Origin: G020348185 sp964525045
Lineage (GTDB): Bacteria; Nitrospirota; Nitrospiria; Nitrospirales; UBA8639
Assembly: GCA_964525045.1 (NCBI GenBank)
Contig: CAZGFD010000039.1
Location: forward strand, 1-24,083
DNA: 24,083 nucleotides
Direction: 5' to 3'
Shown: positions 1 through 7,172 of the stretch, piece after piece
Layout: every line of letters starts with the position of its first letter
How positions within the stretch are numbered: the stretch's first letter is position 1
Translations under genes and position numbers: made by a program
Notes under the pieces: model-generated
Databases searched by the model: none
The model's input: the letters and a program-made list of their open reading frames with translations, nothing else
What the model was told of the DNA's origin: nothing

Positions 1-54
1 CAGGTGGAAGAGCCGATTTACGTTCGGCCCGCCGAGCGGGTGAGCTGGCTGTAA
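1..54 (+). CDS. C-terminal tail of an upstream gene (possibly TsaB)
   Basis: The first 17 codons read in frame 1 and stop at TAA 52-54. They encode a tail containing EEPIYVRPAE and ending in VSWL. The P-(I/V)-Y-(V/L)-R pattern close to a C-terminus resembles the end of TsaB, the tRNA threonylcarbamoyladenosine partner protein, but 17 residues are too few for a firm call. A strong terminator about 35 bp downstream agrees with this being the end of a transcription unit. Only the stop and the frame are certain. Confidence 0.45.
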   Translation, partial: QVEEPIYVRPAERVSWL

Positions 55-88
55 CAGAAATCGAGAAATAGCCAGAACCACAGTCGGG

Positions 89-128
89 AAAGGCAGGGCC
101 TTCGTGATGAAGGCCCTGCCTTTTTTTT
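89..128 (+). terminator. Rho-independent terminator
   Basis: A perfect 13-bp stem (AGGCAGGGCCTTC at 91-103 and its complement at 109-121) closes a 5-base loop (GTGAT) and runs into eight T residues (121-128). The A residues at 89-90 can extend the stem into the T tract. It lies just after the stop codon at 52-54 and separates that gene from the sigma factor gene. Confidence 0.93.
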
Positions 129-197
129 CTGATACCTCAACAATCCCAACCGGGGATTCTAATGTTTTATCCCTTTTCCCTCAGCCAATTTAACGTA

Positions 198-228
198 TTG
201 ACGTTATCCAAATTTACATTGGTACAAT
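198..228 (+). promoter_or_regulatory. candidate sigma-70 promoter for the sigma factor gene
   Basis: TTGACG (198-203) and TACAAT (223-228) resemble -35 and -10 boxes, but the 19-bp spacer is longer than the optimum. The rest of 129-357 is AT-rich and shows no gene. Weak call. Confidence 0.3.
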
Positions 229-357
229 AATGATTAAAATCCAATACTGACCAAACTCAAGGCCATTCGGAATTATCATAGCCAATCGACTTTAAAGAGA
301 AGTTCGTTAATAAAATCTTTGGGCATAAAAATAGCATAATCCTCGCTAAGGGAATTC

Positions 358-1866
358 ATGTCCGCAATGAACACCTGGAGTCCGAGATTGATAAATAGGC
401 CCGATCAGACATTAAACACATTCGATCCCCTCGGACTCTATCTGAGAGAAATGGTTCATCACTCCATTTTAAGTCCACAATCCGAGATGGATTTGGCAAA
501 ACGCATTAAAAAATTGCAGAAGGAATTGGATGCTATTCTCTTCAGTTTGCCATTGACATCATTGTATCTCGCTTCGGTAGAAGATCAACTAAAACAGGGG
601 AAACTTGAAATTGGTGATATCATTTTATCGCCAAAAATCAATGAGAATGAGAATTCAACTAAACAGGTGGACTCTGGCGAAAACTCAGTTACCCAAGGAA
701 CCTTCCGTGACCATGCTTACCATCAACTTGATCGCATTCGACAACTATCGGAAGTGTATTTAGATTTACTGCTCCAAAGAAGAGGCCGTCACAGCCAATA
801 CCGGGGTAAACAAACAATCGAGTCTAAAATCAGAGGAGTCAAAAAAACACTTGTCAAATCAATCGCTTCGATAAATTTAACGCCCAGATATAAAGCTTTC
901 CTGCTGGATCAAATAAAAATAGTGGGAAAAGGGCTTATGGAGCCCGAGTTGCACTCTAAGAACTACTTCGACAATTTGTTGTTTCAACCTTTGCAAAGGT
1001 CCATAGTGTATTCCACTCCAGTAGTTCAGAGTACAGGGGAAAAAGGATGGGATCGCATCGAGGCAATTGCATGGGTTTGTTTTGAAGAAATGAGCCATTC
1101 CCTTCCCTCGATCGAAAAAGCCGAAGACAAAATCAGAGCCGCCAAACACACATTCGCACAGGCCAATCTTCGGCTCGTGGTCAGTATAGCCAAGAAATAC
1201 GCCAACAGAGGAGTTCCCCTCCTTGATTTAATTCAAGAGGGCAATATGGGCCTTATGACTGCTATCGATAAATTTGACTACCAACGCGGCTATAAATTCA
1301 GCACTTATGCCACATGGTGGATTCGAGAGGCAGTGGGAGGAGCGGTAGCGGATCAGGCACGAACGATTCGTCTGCCGGTATATATCTATGAATCCCTAAA
1401 GAAAATGCACCGTGCTTCACTGAAACTTTCCCAACAATTTGGACGCACACCCAATTCCCAAGAAATTATGGCCCATATGGGGTTTTCTCAGAAAAAGGCG
1501 GCACCCTTAAGGGTTTTGCAGCAGAATGTCCTTTCTCTGGAAATGCCTGTCGGGGAAAACCAAACGGGCCAACTGAAAGACCTCATTGAAGAGAAAACAG
1601 CTGTTTCCCCGCTGGAGAGTGCTATGAAACGGGACCTCATTCAACAATTGTCTGCTTTGCTCAGCAATAACCTTTCTCCTCGAGAAGCAATGGTTATTCG
1701 CAAACGGTTTGGAATTGGAGAGAGCACCGAACACACCCTGGAAGAAATTGGGAAAGACTTTCAACTGACACGAGAAAGAATCCGACAGATCGAAGAAAGG
1801 GCTCTCGAAAAATTGCGACATTGTCGGCAAAGCGAACGGCTTCGATGCTTTGTCGAAAGCACCTGA
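358..1866 (+). CDS. RpoD-like RNA polymerase sigma factor (sigma-70 family)
   Basis: A 502-residue sigma-70 family protein that would direct core RNA polymerase to -35/-10 promoters. Region 1.2 is at residues 22-52 (DPLGLYLREM...). After a poorly conserved stretch of about 200 residues, regions 2.1-2.4 occupy about 260-340 (ANLRLVVSIAKKYANRG, LIQEGNMGLMTAIDKFD, FSTYATWWIREA), region 3 about 341-395, and region 4 about 435-490 with the helix-turn-helix LEEIGKDFQLTRERIRQIEE. The N-terminal region 1.1 of large housekeeping sigmas is not apparent, so this may be a group 2 (RpoS-like) or second primary sigma. The start ATG 358 follows AAGGGA with 5-base spacing. It converges on the small zinc-ribbon gene and shares no operon with the rest of the window. 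It is unrelated to sigma-54, which the two activators further right would need. Confidence 0.93.
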   Translation: MSAMNTWSPRLINRPDQTLNTFDPLGLYLREMVHHSILSPQSEMDLAKRIKKLQKELDAILFSLPLTSLYLASVEDQLKQGKLEIGDIILSPKINENENSTKQVDSGENSVTQGTFRDHAYHQLDRIRQLSEVYLDLLLQRRGRHSQYRGKQTIESKIRGVKKTLVKSIASINLTPRYKAFLLDQIKIVGKGLMEPELHSKNYFDNLLFQPLQRSIVYSTPVVQSTGEKGWDRIEAIAWVCFEEMSHSLPSIEKAEDKIRAAKHTFAQANLRLVVSIAKKYANRGVPLLDLIQEGNMGLMTAIDKFDYQRGYKFSTYATWWIREAVGGAVADQARTIRLPVYIYESLKKMHRASLKLSQQFGRTPNSQEIMAHMGFSQKKAAPLRVLQQNVLSLEMPVGENQTGQLKDLIEEKTAVSPLESAMKRDLIQQLSALLSNNLSPREAMVIRKRFGIGESTEHTLEEIGKDFQLTRERIRQIEERALEKLRHCRQSERLRCFVEST

Positions 1867-1905
1867 CTCCCTGGCATCATTGATTCTTTCTTTCTATCAT
1901 CTCCA

Positions 1906-2142
1906 TCAGTCGCAGTATTTTTTTGTCTTACGTTGTCGAGATGAAAGAGGAGCGGTGGATTTAAACCGGGCTTTCCCGTTTGTCGGCTGTGACTTGATTC
2001 CCCGGTTCTGTAAAATCAAGTGATCCAAGACTTCTCCACAATTGAAGCACCGCCAAACGACGACCCATACTTGTCCCGACTCATTCAGAGGGTCCATTAA
2101 TGTATCTTGTTGCATGAATCCAGCACAACGGCGACAGGTCAT
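1906..2142 (-). CDS. small zinc-ribbon protein, unknown function
   Basis: A 78-residue protein starting MTCRRCAGFM, with two cysteine pairs, C-R-R-C near the start and C-F-N-C in the stretch WRCFNCGEVLDHLILQNR, spaced as in a four-cysteine zinc ribbon. The tail is basic (RQRKTKK). I remember similar short CxxC...CxNCGE proteins as common hypotheticals in Nitrospira, but no function is known to me. I chose ATG 2142 because the longer frame adds only a TTG-started, phenylalanine-rich extension ahead of the first cysteine pair. It lies 62 bp downstream of nirK on the same strand and may be the last gene of that transcript. Confidence 0.6.
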   Translation of the reverse strand: MTCRRCAGFMQQDTLMDPLNESGQVWVVVWRCFNCGEVLDHLILQNRGIKSQPTNGKARFKSTAPLSSRQRKTKKYCD

Positions 2143-2204
2143 GATATTTCTCGTTAGGAAATAAAAAAATCCGCTCAACGACGGAAAAACCAGCTTCTGA
2201 ATTG

Positions 2205-3200
2205 TTATTCCCTGCCCACAGAATTTCCGATGCTCGCTCGACCAACCTGAAAAGATTCTGAGGGTTTGACATACGGCATCAACCCAAGTTGCTGAGCATC
2301 TTTCTTGACCTCCAACAGGGCAATGGCTCCACGAAGGGCATCAGTCAGAGAGTGAGTGACGATGGGATAAATACCCTCCTGCTCAACCACCACATCCAAT
2401 ATGGCTCCGCCGGCGGGTCCAATAACAAACGTCTGAACACCTTGAAGGTTGTTGGCTGGGTTTCCGCTTTCCCACACATCGTCCCAAATCTCTGCAATTG
2501 GATGAAGGGCCGAAAAGTTATTCGGACCACCATTGACGAAAAAGAAACGCACTCGTTCACCAGGTTTCGCTTCTAGAAAATCGCCTCCCGCTGCCGCATG
2601 GACCGGATCATATTTAAACACTCCACCGTTGAACACCACGTGATCATACTCCCGATCGAAGAAGGCTTGTACATTATCAGGATTTTTCTCATACAACTCG
2701 GTCTGCACTAAGACGTATTCACGATCCGCCTTGGGGAGAGCGGTGGGATCCTTGGGATCAACGATCACCGCTCCCACCATTCCCCGTGCGATATGTTGAA
2801 TCATCGGAAAGGCCCCACAATGGTAGGCAAACACTCCAGGCCGCTTGGCCTCCCATACGTATTCCAAGGACTCTCCAGGATTGATGTCACGATAATTTTC
2901 AAGGAAATTGGTTTCAGCAGCATGAAAATCCATGGAATGAGGACGACTATTCTCCTTAAGGTTCTTTAAAACAAATTGAACCTGATCGCCTTCCGTGACC
3001 CGAATCACGGGGCCGGGGAATTGGCCATTGAAAGTCCAGGCTTTATATTTGGTGCCTTTTCCATCAACTTCAACTTCCGTTTCAATCGCCGTTAACTCAA
3101 CCTTCACTAATGCGGCAAAGCTTGAGGAAGACAATAGGCAAATATCAACGACCGTTGATACCAATGAACAGGCTAAAAGGTATGTAAAAAATCGTTTCAT
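2205..3200 (-). CDS. nirK: copper-containing nitrite reductase (NO-forming)
   Basis: A 331-residue periplasmic two-cupredoxin-domain enzyme expected to reduce nitrite to nitric oxide. A signal peptide covers residues 1-29. Domain 1 carries the pattern HSMDFH (H88, H93), YHC (H127, C128), H136 and M141. By analogy with Alcaligenes-type NirK, type 1 copper is bound by H88, C128, H136 and M141, and type 2 copper by H93 and H127 plus H283 (THSLTDALRGA) from the neighbouring subunit. The proton-relay pair also seems present as D91 and H233. With every ligand visible this is a competent NirK and not just a multicopper homologue. GAAAGG lies about 10 bp before ATG 3200. Upstream on the same strand are a one-helix protein and the bd-like oxidase. 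The physiological role of NirK in nitrite oxidisers is unsettled; reverse (NO to nitrite) or NO-signalling roles have been discussed. Confidence 0.93.
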   Translation of the reverse strand: MKRFFTYLLACSLVSTVVDICLLSSSSFAALVKVELTAIETEVEVDGKGTKYKAWTFNGQFPGPVIRVTEGDQVQFVLKNLKENSRPHSMDFHAAETNFLENYRDINPGESLEYVWEAKRPGVFAYHCGAFPMIQHIARGMVGAVIVDPKDPTALPKADREYVLVQTELYEKNPDNVQAFFDREYDHVVFNGGVFKYDPVHAAAGGDFLEAKPGERVRFFFVNGGPNNFSALHPIAEIWDDVWESGNPANNLQGVQTFVIGPAGGAILDVVVEQEGIYPIVTHSLTDALRGAIALLEVKKDAQQLGLMPYVKPSESFQVGRASIGNSVGRE

Positions 3201-3291
3201 TGTTTAGTGACCTTTCGATTAAAAAAATTAAACATGAGTCAACTCCTCCGGGATAATTCCCGCCATTATGTTGTCTCTACTTCCGAATCAA

Positions 3292-3340
3292 GGCGAACTG
3301 AATTAAAAATTTTCCACACGCGAACCGAATTCAGTTTGCC
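3292..3340. repeat. 13-bp inverted repeat in the nirK leader
   Basis: The arm GGCGAACTGAATT (3292-3304) is matched by AATTCAGTTTGCC (3328-3340), with one position that becomes G-U in RNA, around a 23-base AT-rich spacer. It lies about 90-140 bp upstream of the nirK start. It has no T tract, so it is not an ordinary terminator. It could be an mRNA structure or a protein-binding site. Confidence 0.5.
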
Positions 3341-3411
3341 ATTTGAGATTCGAAATCCTTATTCAGACCCCAGCCCCACCACTTACAATTCCCTTTCTTT
3401 TGCACATTCTT

Positions 3412-3603
3412 TTAGCTATCCTCGAATTTTCGCCACCCAAACCGAACCTGATATTGAATCGGATTTGGCTTTTCGTCTTTTCCAGCCATACTTCCCGGCG
3501 GGGCGGACGCAACATTACCCATTCCCATAATCAGAACTCCGAAGAATCCGAGAACACCAACTATCACTTCAATTGTAGGATTGCCAATTGGAAATTCAAG
3601 CAT
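3412..3603 (-). CDS. small single-helix membrane protein
   Basis: A 63-residue protein. Residues about 10-32 (TIEVIVGVLGFFGVLIMG...) form one transmembrane segment, followed by a hydrophilic tail rich in proline and charge (KDEKPNPIQY) that ends WRKFEDS. AGAGG lies about 8 bp before ATG 3603. It sits between the bd-like oxidase and nirK on the same strand, with gaps of about 157 and 211 bp. Position and size recall the small accessory subunits of cytochrome bd oxidases (CydX-like), but there is no sequence motif to prove that. It could also be a free-standing hypothetical. Confidence 0.5.
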   Translation of the reverse strand: MLEFPIGNPTIEVIVGVLGFFGVLIMGMGNVASAPPGSMAGKDEKPNPIQYQVRFGWRKFEDS

Positions 3604-3760
3604 TTCCGACCTCTTTCGTTTGCCAATACCTTTATCGATTGCCTATTTCACACCTTGGATTTTTTGGTTACCCCATTCGTTCATCTAAGACATAACTTCA
3701 TGCCTGTGGTGATGATTTTTGTTTTTCTCCTCTATGGACATTCGTAGGCCGCTCTGATTT

Positions 3761-5710
3761 CTAACGCCGTCCAGCGGGTTGTGGCGCATAATCTGGAACT
3801 GGAGGAATCTCTGGAGCGGTCACTTTCTTTCCACTAAAGGAAGCCAACCAGAACACAAACAAAATGCTGAACCAAAACAGCAACACGTTGAACGAAATCA
3901 TGTTGGCAGCAAAACCAATGGTATGGGTGTACGCCCAGGGAGAATTGTCTCTCATAATTTCGTTCACATGCCAAAAGAGGCGAACCGACGAGCGAATATA
4001 TCCCATTAACGCCATCATCCAGGTAAATTCGGTGGCCAGGGCAATCAACGCATATTGCGAACGCGCTGACATCTTGCCCCACTGAATGGGGCCTCCTGCT
4101 TTCGCCCCTTTCAGCATGGCAATGTTTAATGGGGTCATCAAAACAAGGCAGGAAAGTGTCGTCACCACTTGGGGGACCGATAAGCCAATCCTGACATTTG
4201 CCGGAATGTAATACCCATAGATGGCGAGCCAAATGATATTCGCACTTCCCATGAAAAAGAAGCAGGTCATAAAAATGTTGCCGAACTTTCTCCAAGGTAC
4301 CGTCGGAATAAGATTGCCACGCTGGTACCAAATAAAACTTATGATGGTGACGATAATAAGCATATTGATCCCGCCGTTTTTGGCAGACATGACTCCATAA
4401 TTCCCCAAAACCGGATGTTGTTGGCCCCCCATGGCTTTTAACTCAGCGGGGGTCATCACGATCGTGTGCGGAGTGATAAACACCAACAACCCGACAACAG
4501 AAATAAACACAAGATATTTAATATAGGGTTGGAATCGTTCAGCCCCTGGCATACGGCCGAAACATTGCCATAAATAATAACTGGCGCTCAGGAACAGCGC
4601 TCCGATCATAGTAGCCTGTATGATAAACAGCCAGGCGAGGAGCCCACCCATCAAGGTAATCCCCATTTGTTGACGATACGCATAGATTTCCCTCATGAGC
4701 CAATAACCGGCAAATGGTAAAGGAATAAGGAAAATCACCGCGATAAACATGGCCACATAGCCCATCCAATCGTAATGCGCCCGCTCATCATCCGTTTTTG
4801 CTGATAAGTACCTGTACGCGGCATACGCGGCGACGACGCTCCCTCCGAATGCCATATTCCCCAGAATGCGGTGGAAATTCAGCGGGTTCCATAGCGCGGT
4901 GTGAATTGCGTGCCAAATGTTTCCCAGGAATCGTCCCTCTTCATCCACCCCGGCAGGAGACATCATGAACGCAATCCATGAATTGGCTAGGAACATGAGG
5001 ACGGTTCCAATCACGTTCAACACCACGGACATACTGAGGTGGATCCATTTGAGAAATCCTTCTTTCATTCGGTCCCAGCCATAATAGTAAATATACAGCG
5101 TTCCACTTTCGGCTACGAAGAGGAGTGCATAGATATGCATGACGGGACGGAAAATACTCGAGAGATACCCGAAGAAGGTCGGATATAAAGTCAAAAACGT
5201 AAATAAAAGTATCCCACCAAGAATGGCGGTCAAGGAATAGGCGGTGATGCTGATTCGAATAAAATCATACGCCAGGCGATCATATTTCTGAGCCATGGTC
5301 CGATCCTTGGTTACCATTCCAATGAATTCAATGATCATACAGAAAATTGGGACGGCTAAGACAAAGCTCCCATAGTAGAGATGTTGTTGGTTGGCAATCC
5401 ACATCAGCACTCGACTCTCGAAATTGCCATAGCTGGGGTAGTCACTAGAGTTAGTGTCAGTTTTGGGAGCCGGTTCCCCCGACACAATTCCCTCGGTTTT
5501 ATAGTACACATCACGTCCGAATTCGCGCGTCTCTTCTTTCTCGGTAGGGGCGAGTTCTGTATTGGCACCGGATTGTGATTGTTCGGCCGCAATGGAATCC
5601 GTACTGCCCAAGATAAGGGACACTTGCATACCAATTGGAAAAACCAGCATCCCGGTTATCACGCTTAAGACAATTATGATTCCACTTTTTTTGAGAATTT
5701 TCTTTCTCAT
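3761..5710 (-). CDS. cytochrome bd-like terminal oxidase (CydA-related, long form)
   Basis: A 649-residue polytopic membrane protein with about 14 hydrophobic segments and an N-terminal export or anchor segment (residues 1-41) before a soluble stretch. The N-terminal half matches CydA: H110 (NQQHLYYG) at the place of the high-spin haem ligand, E202 before YYYGWDRM, the LANSWIAFMMSPAG stretch corresponding to LVANSWMQxPVG, and H280 (NFHRILGNMAFGG) at the second CydA histidine. The quinol-loop motif GRQPW is not seen and the C-terminal half is unlike CydA. It would therefore reduce oxygen with electrons from a donor that may not be quinol. Nitrospira genomes are known for several such bd-like oxidases, one suggested to bind copper. 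AAGGGGG precedes ATG 5710. A near-consensus sigma-54 promoter lies about 130 bp upstream. Confidence 0.85.
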   Translation of the reverse strand: MRKKILKKSGIIIVLSVITGMLVFPIGMQVSLILGSTDSIAAEQSQSGANTELAPTEKEETREFGRDVYYKTEGIVSGEPAPKTDTNSSDYPSYGNFESRVLMWIANQQHLYYGSFVLAVPIFCMIIEFIGMVTKDRTMAQKYDRLAYDFIRISITAYSLTAILGGILLFTFLTLYPTFFGYLSSIFRPVMHIYALLFVAESGTLYIYYYGWDRMKEGFLKWIHLSMSVVLNVIGTVLMFLANSWIAFMMSPAGVDEEGRFLGNIWHAIHTALWNPLNFHRILGNMAFGGSVVAAYAAYRYLSAKTDDERAHYDWMGYVAMFIAVIFLIPLPFAGYWLMREIYAYRQQMGITLMGGLLAWLFIIQATMIGALFLSASYYLWQCFGRMPGAERFQPYIKYLVFISVVGLLVFITPHTIVMTPAELKAMGGQQHPVLGNYGVMSAKNGGINMLIIVTIISFIWYQRGNLIPTVPWRKFGNIFMTCFFFMGSANIIWLAIYGYYIPANVRIGLSVPQVVTTLSCLVLMTPLNIAMLKGAKAGGPIQWGKMSARSQYALIALATEFTWMMALMGYIRSSVRLFWHVNEIMRDNSPWAYTHTIGFAANMISFNVLLFWFSILFVFWLASFSGKKVTAPEIPPVPDYAPQPAGRR

Positions 5711-5845
5711 GTATTTCCCCCTTCACGTTCAAGGGTCTTAAAAAGCCAGATCTTCTTTCCGTGTGTCATCGTTCCATTATTGGAGTGTCCCCCTCTGGGA
5801 ATCATATCTGTGATCTCATTTCGTTTGTTTCCCATTGCAGCTTTT

Positions 5846-5859
5846 GCATACCTCGTGCC
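5846..5859 (-). promoter_or_regulatory. candidate sigma-54 promoter of the bd-like oxidase/nirK group
   Basis: Reading the - strand, GGCACGAGGTATGC runs from 5859 to 5846 and is followed by AAAA. The invariant GG and GC are separated by exactly 10 bp, the -24 box extends to GGCACG and the -12 box to TGCA, so this is the best sigma-54 match in the window. Transcription would start near 5834, giving a leader of about 125 bases to ATG 5710. Confidence 0.7.
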
Positions 5860-5979
5860 CAGTTGCTATATGGAAACGGAAAAACGGAACCCATTGATAA
5901 TATGAAGGTATTGCTTGTCAGTTATGCGAAAATATTTTTGAACACTCCCAACCCACCTAGGATGGTGGTGGGCATGTAC

Positions 5980-5989
5980 CCGCATGCGG
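5980..5989. repeat. perfect palindrome CCGCATGCGG
   Basis: A 10-bp perfect palindrome about 120 bp upstream of the -24 box at 5859, at the usual distance of activator-binding sites for sigma-54 promoters. The rest of 5711-6135 shows no believable gene; a 13-bp inverted repeat TCCCTACTAGGGA also occurs at 6099-6111. Functional assignment is inference. Confidence 0.3.
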
Positions 5990-6135
5990 CTAGTTGTGGT
6001 GGCAAAGATTGTAATGGGCTGCTGTTTCGTAAGATGAACCGGCGAGAAAAAAATGTTTTCAAGGATTAATCAATTTGAGTGGAGATGGAGGGACTGTTTC
6101 CCTACTAGGGATTGGGCGGTGGGTTTTTCAGACTC

Positions 6136-6753
6136 TCAAAGTGGGTGATCACCATTTTTCATCATGTGAGGGGTAAGAACTTGTTTTAATATTCCGAAGG
6201 GCATCGAACAGATATGGTTTCCCATCAAGGCTATATTGTCCAGGTAGGAGGGGTCTCGTACGTTTGGAAGGAAAACCTGTGTCTCATACTCATAAACTCG
6301 AAGCATTCTTACGATCTGACAAACCAAACCCAAATCATTAGGCTTGCTAATTTCACACCATTGCATGACAGGTGAGACTGACCAAGCTCCTGCCTTAGCT
6401 GCCAGGAGTGCCTGGGCTGGCGTTCGACAAAGAGTCACACTGACTCGTACACCATGATCCGTAAGCCGTTTGGTGGCTTTGAGCCCATCCGAGGTCAAGG
6501 GAAATTTGACAATGATGTTCTTGTGCAAAGTTGCCAACTCCTTTCCCTCTTTCACCATAGTTTCCTCTTCCACACTCAAAACCCCCACGCTAATAGGAAT
6601 GTCAACCATTTGACAAATTTCCTGCAACCCATCGTAAAAGTTGCGGCTTTCTTTACTAATCAGAGATGAGTTGGTAGCTACCCCATCAAGAATTCCGAGG
6701 CTTACTGTTTCTTGAATTTCCTGAGCTTTGGCGGTTTCGAGGTAGATCTTCAT
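6136..6753 (-). CDS. divergent transaldolase/fructose-6-phosphate aldolase family protein
   Basis: A 205-residue protein of the small (about 210-220 residue) transaldolase/FSA family, normally a TIM barrel acting on C3/C6 sugar phosphates. The family framework is plain: MKIYLETAKAQEI at the start, LDGVATNSSLISKE, the Schiff-base lysine K83 in NIIVKFPLT, VSVTL at 105-109, and a C-terminal MPFGILKQVL. Several usually fixed positions differ: E6 for the proton-transfer aspartate, S29 for the proline of TTNPS, and SPVMQW in place of the (S/A)P(Y/F)(V)xR motif that supplies the active-site aromatic and the phosphate-binding arginine. It may be a changed-specificity or inactive relative. No clear Shine-Dalgarno precedes ATG 6753, and it stands alone between longer gaps. 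Confidence 0.8.
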   Translation of the reverse strand: MKIYLETAKAQEIQETVSLGILDGVATNSSLISKESRNFYDGLQEICQMVDIPISVGVLSVEEETMVKEGKELATLHKNIIVKFPLTSDGLKATKRLTDHGVRVSVTLCRTPAQALLAAKAGAWSVSPVMQWCEISKPNDLGLVCQIVRMLRVYEYETQVFLPNVRDPSYLDNIALMGNHICSMPFGILKQVLTPHMMKNGDHPL

Positions 6754-7172
6754 GAATCTGGGACTGCCAGCAAATCGTTAAGCCAATAAATCCTTCCACA
6801 AGTTTGAATAACACCGACCAGAGTGTTCCAAAATCCATGACAGTGATCAAAGACAGGAAATCAATGGACTTCGCATTGAATACAGATGAAATTACATGGT
6901 GGAAATTCTCTAATCGGCCAAAGCCATGGAATGGATTGTGCCTTACCGAGCGTAATCATATGCATGTTCCGAACCAAAAAAATTTTGGATCTCGGTAAGC
7001 TGCCATCTTATGATTTTCCGGCCAGAAGTGTGAATTCAACACAGGCCATCATCAGAGGAGGAACTTACTCCCCGCTAACCATCGTGGTGGACTGGGGGCT
7101 CTGCCCACATTCAACCGTGACTCATCGCATTTTGGGAAATAAGAAATGGTGGAGGGAAGGGCGCTAGCGGGT
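6754..7172. other. gene-free spacer
   Basis: About 420 bp between the start of the transaldolase-like gene and the end of the first sigma-54 activator. Reading frames here lack ribosome sites and recognisable composition. No terminator, repeat or promoter could be supported. Confidence 0.5.

Noticed and set aside
3643..3664. GG-N10-GC on the - strand upstream of nirK and the small membrane protein
   Set aside because: Only the invariant dinucleotides fit (GGTG and AGGC around them); such hits are expected by chance.
5761..6069. 102-codon open frame on + between the bd-like oxidase and the transaldolase-like gene
   Set aside because: No ribosome site, no recognisable composition or family, and it runs through the sigma-54 element and palindromes of the - strand gene.
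6804..7167. Overlapping + strand frames between the transaldolase-like gene and activator 1
   Set aside because: No Shine-Dalgarno, no family, and two frames compete over the same DNA.
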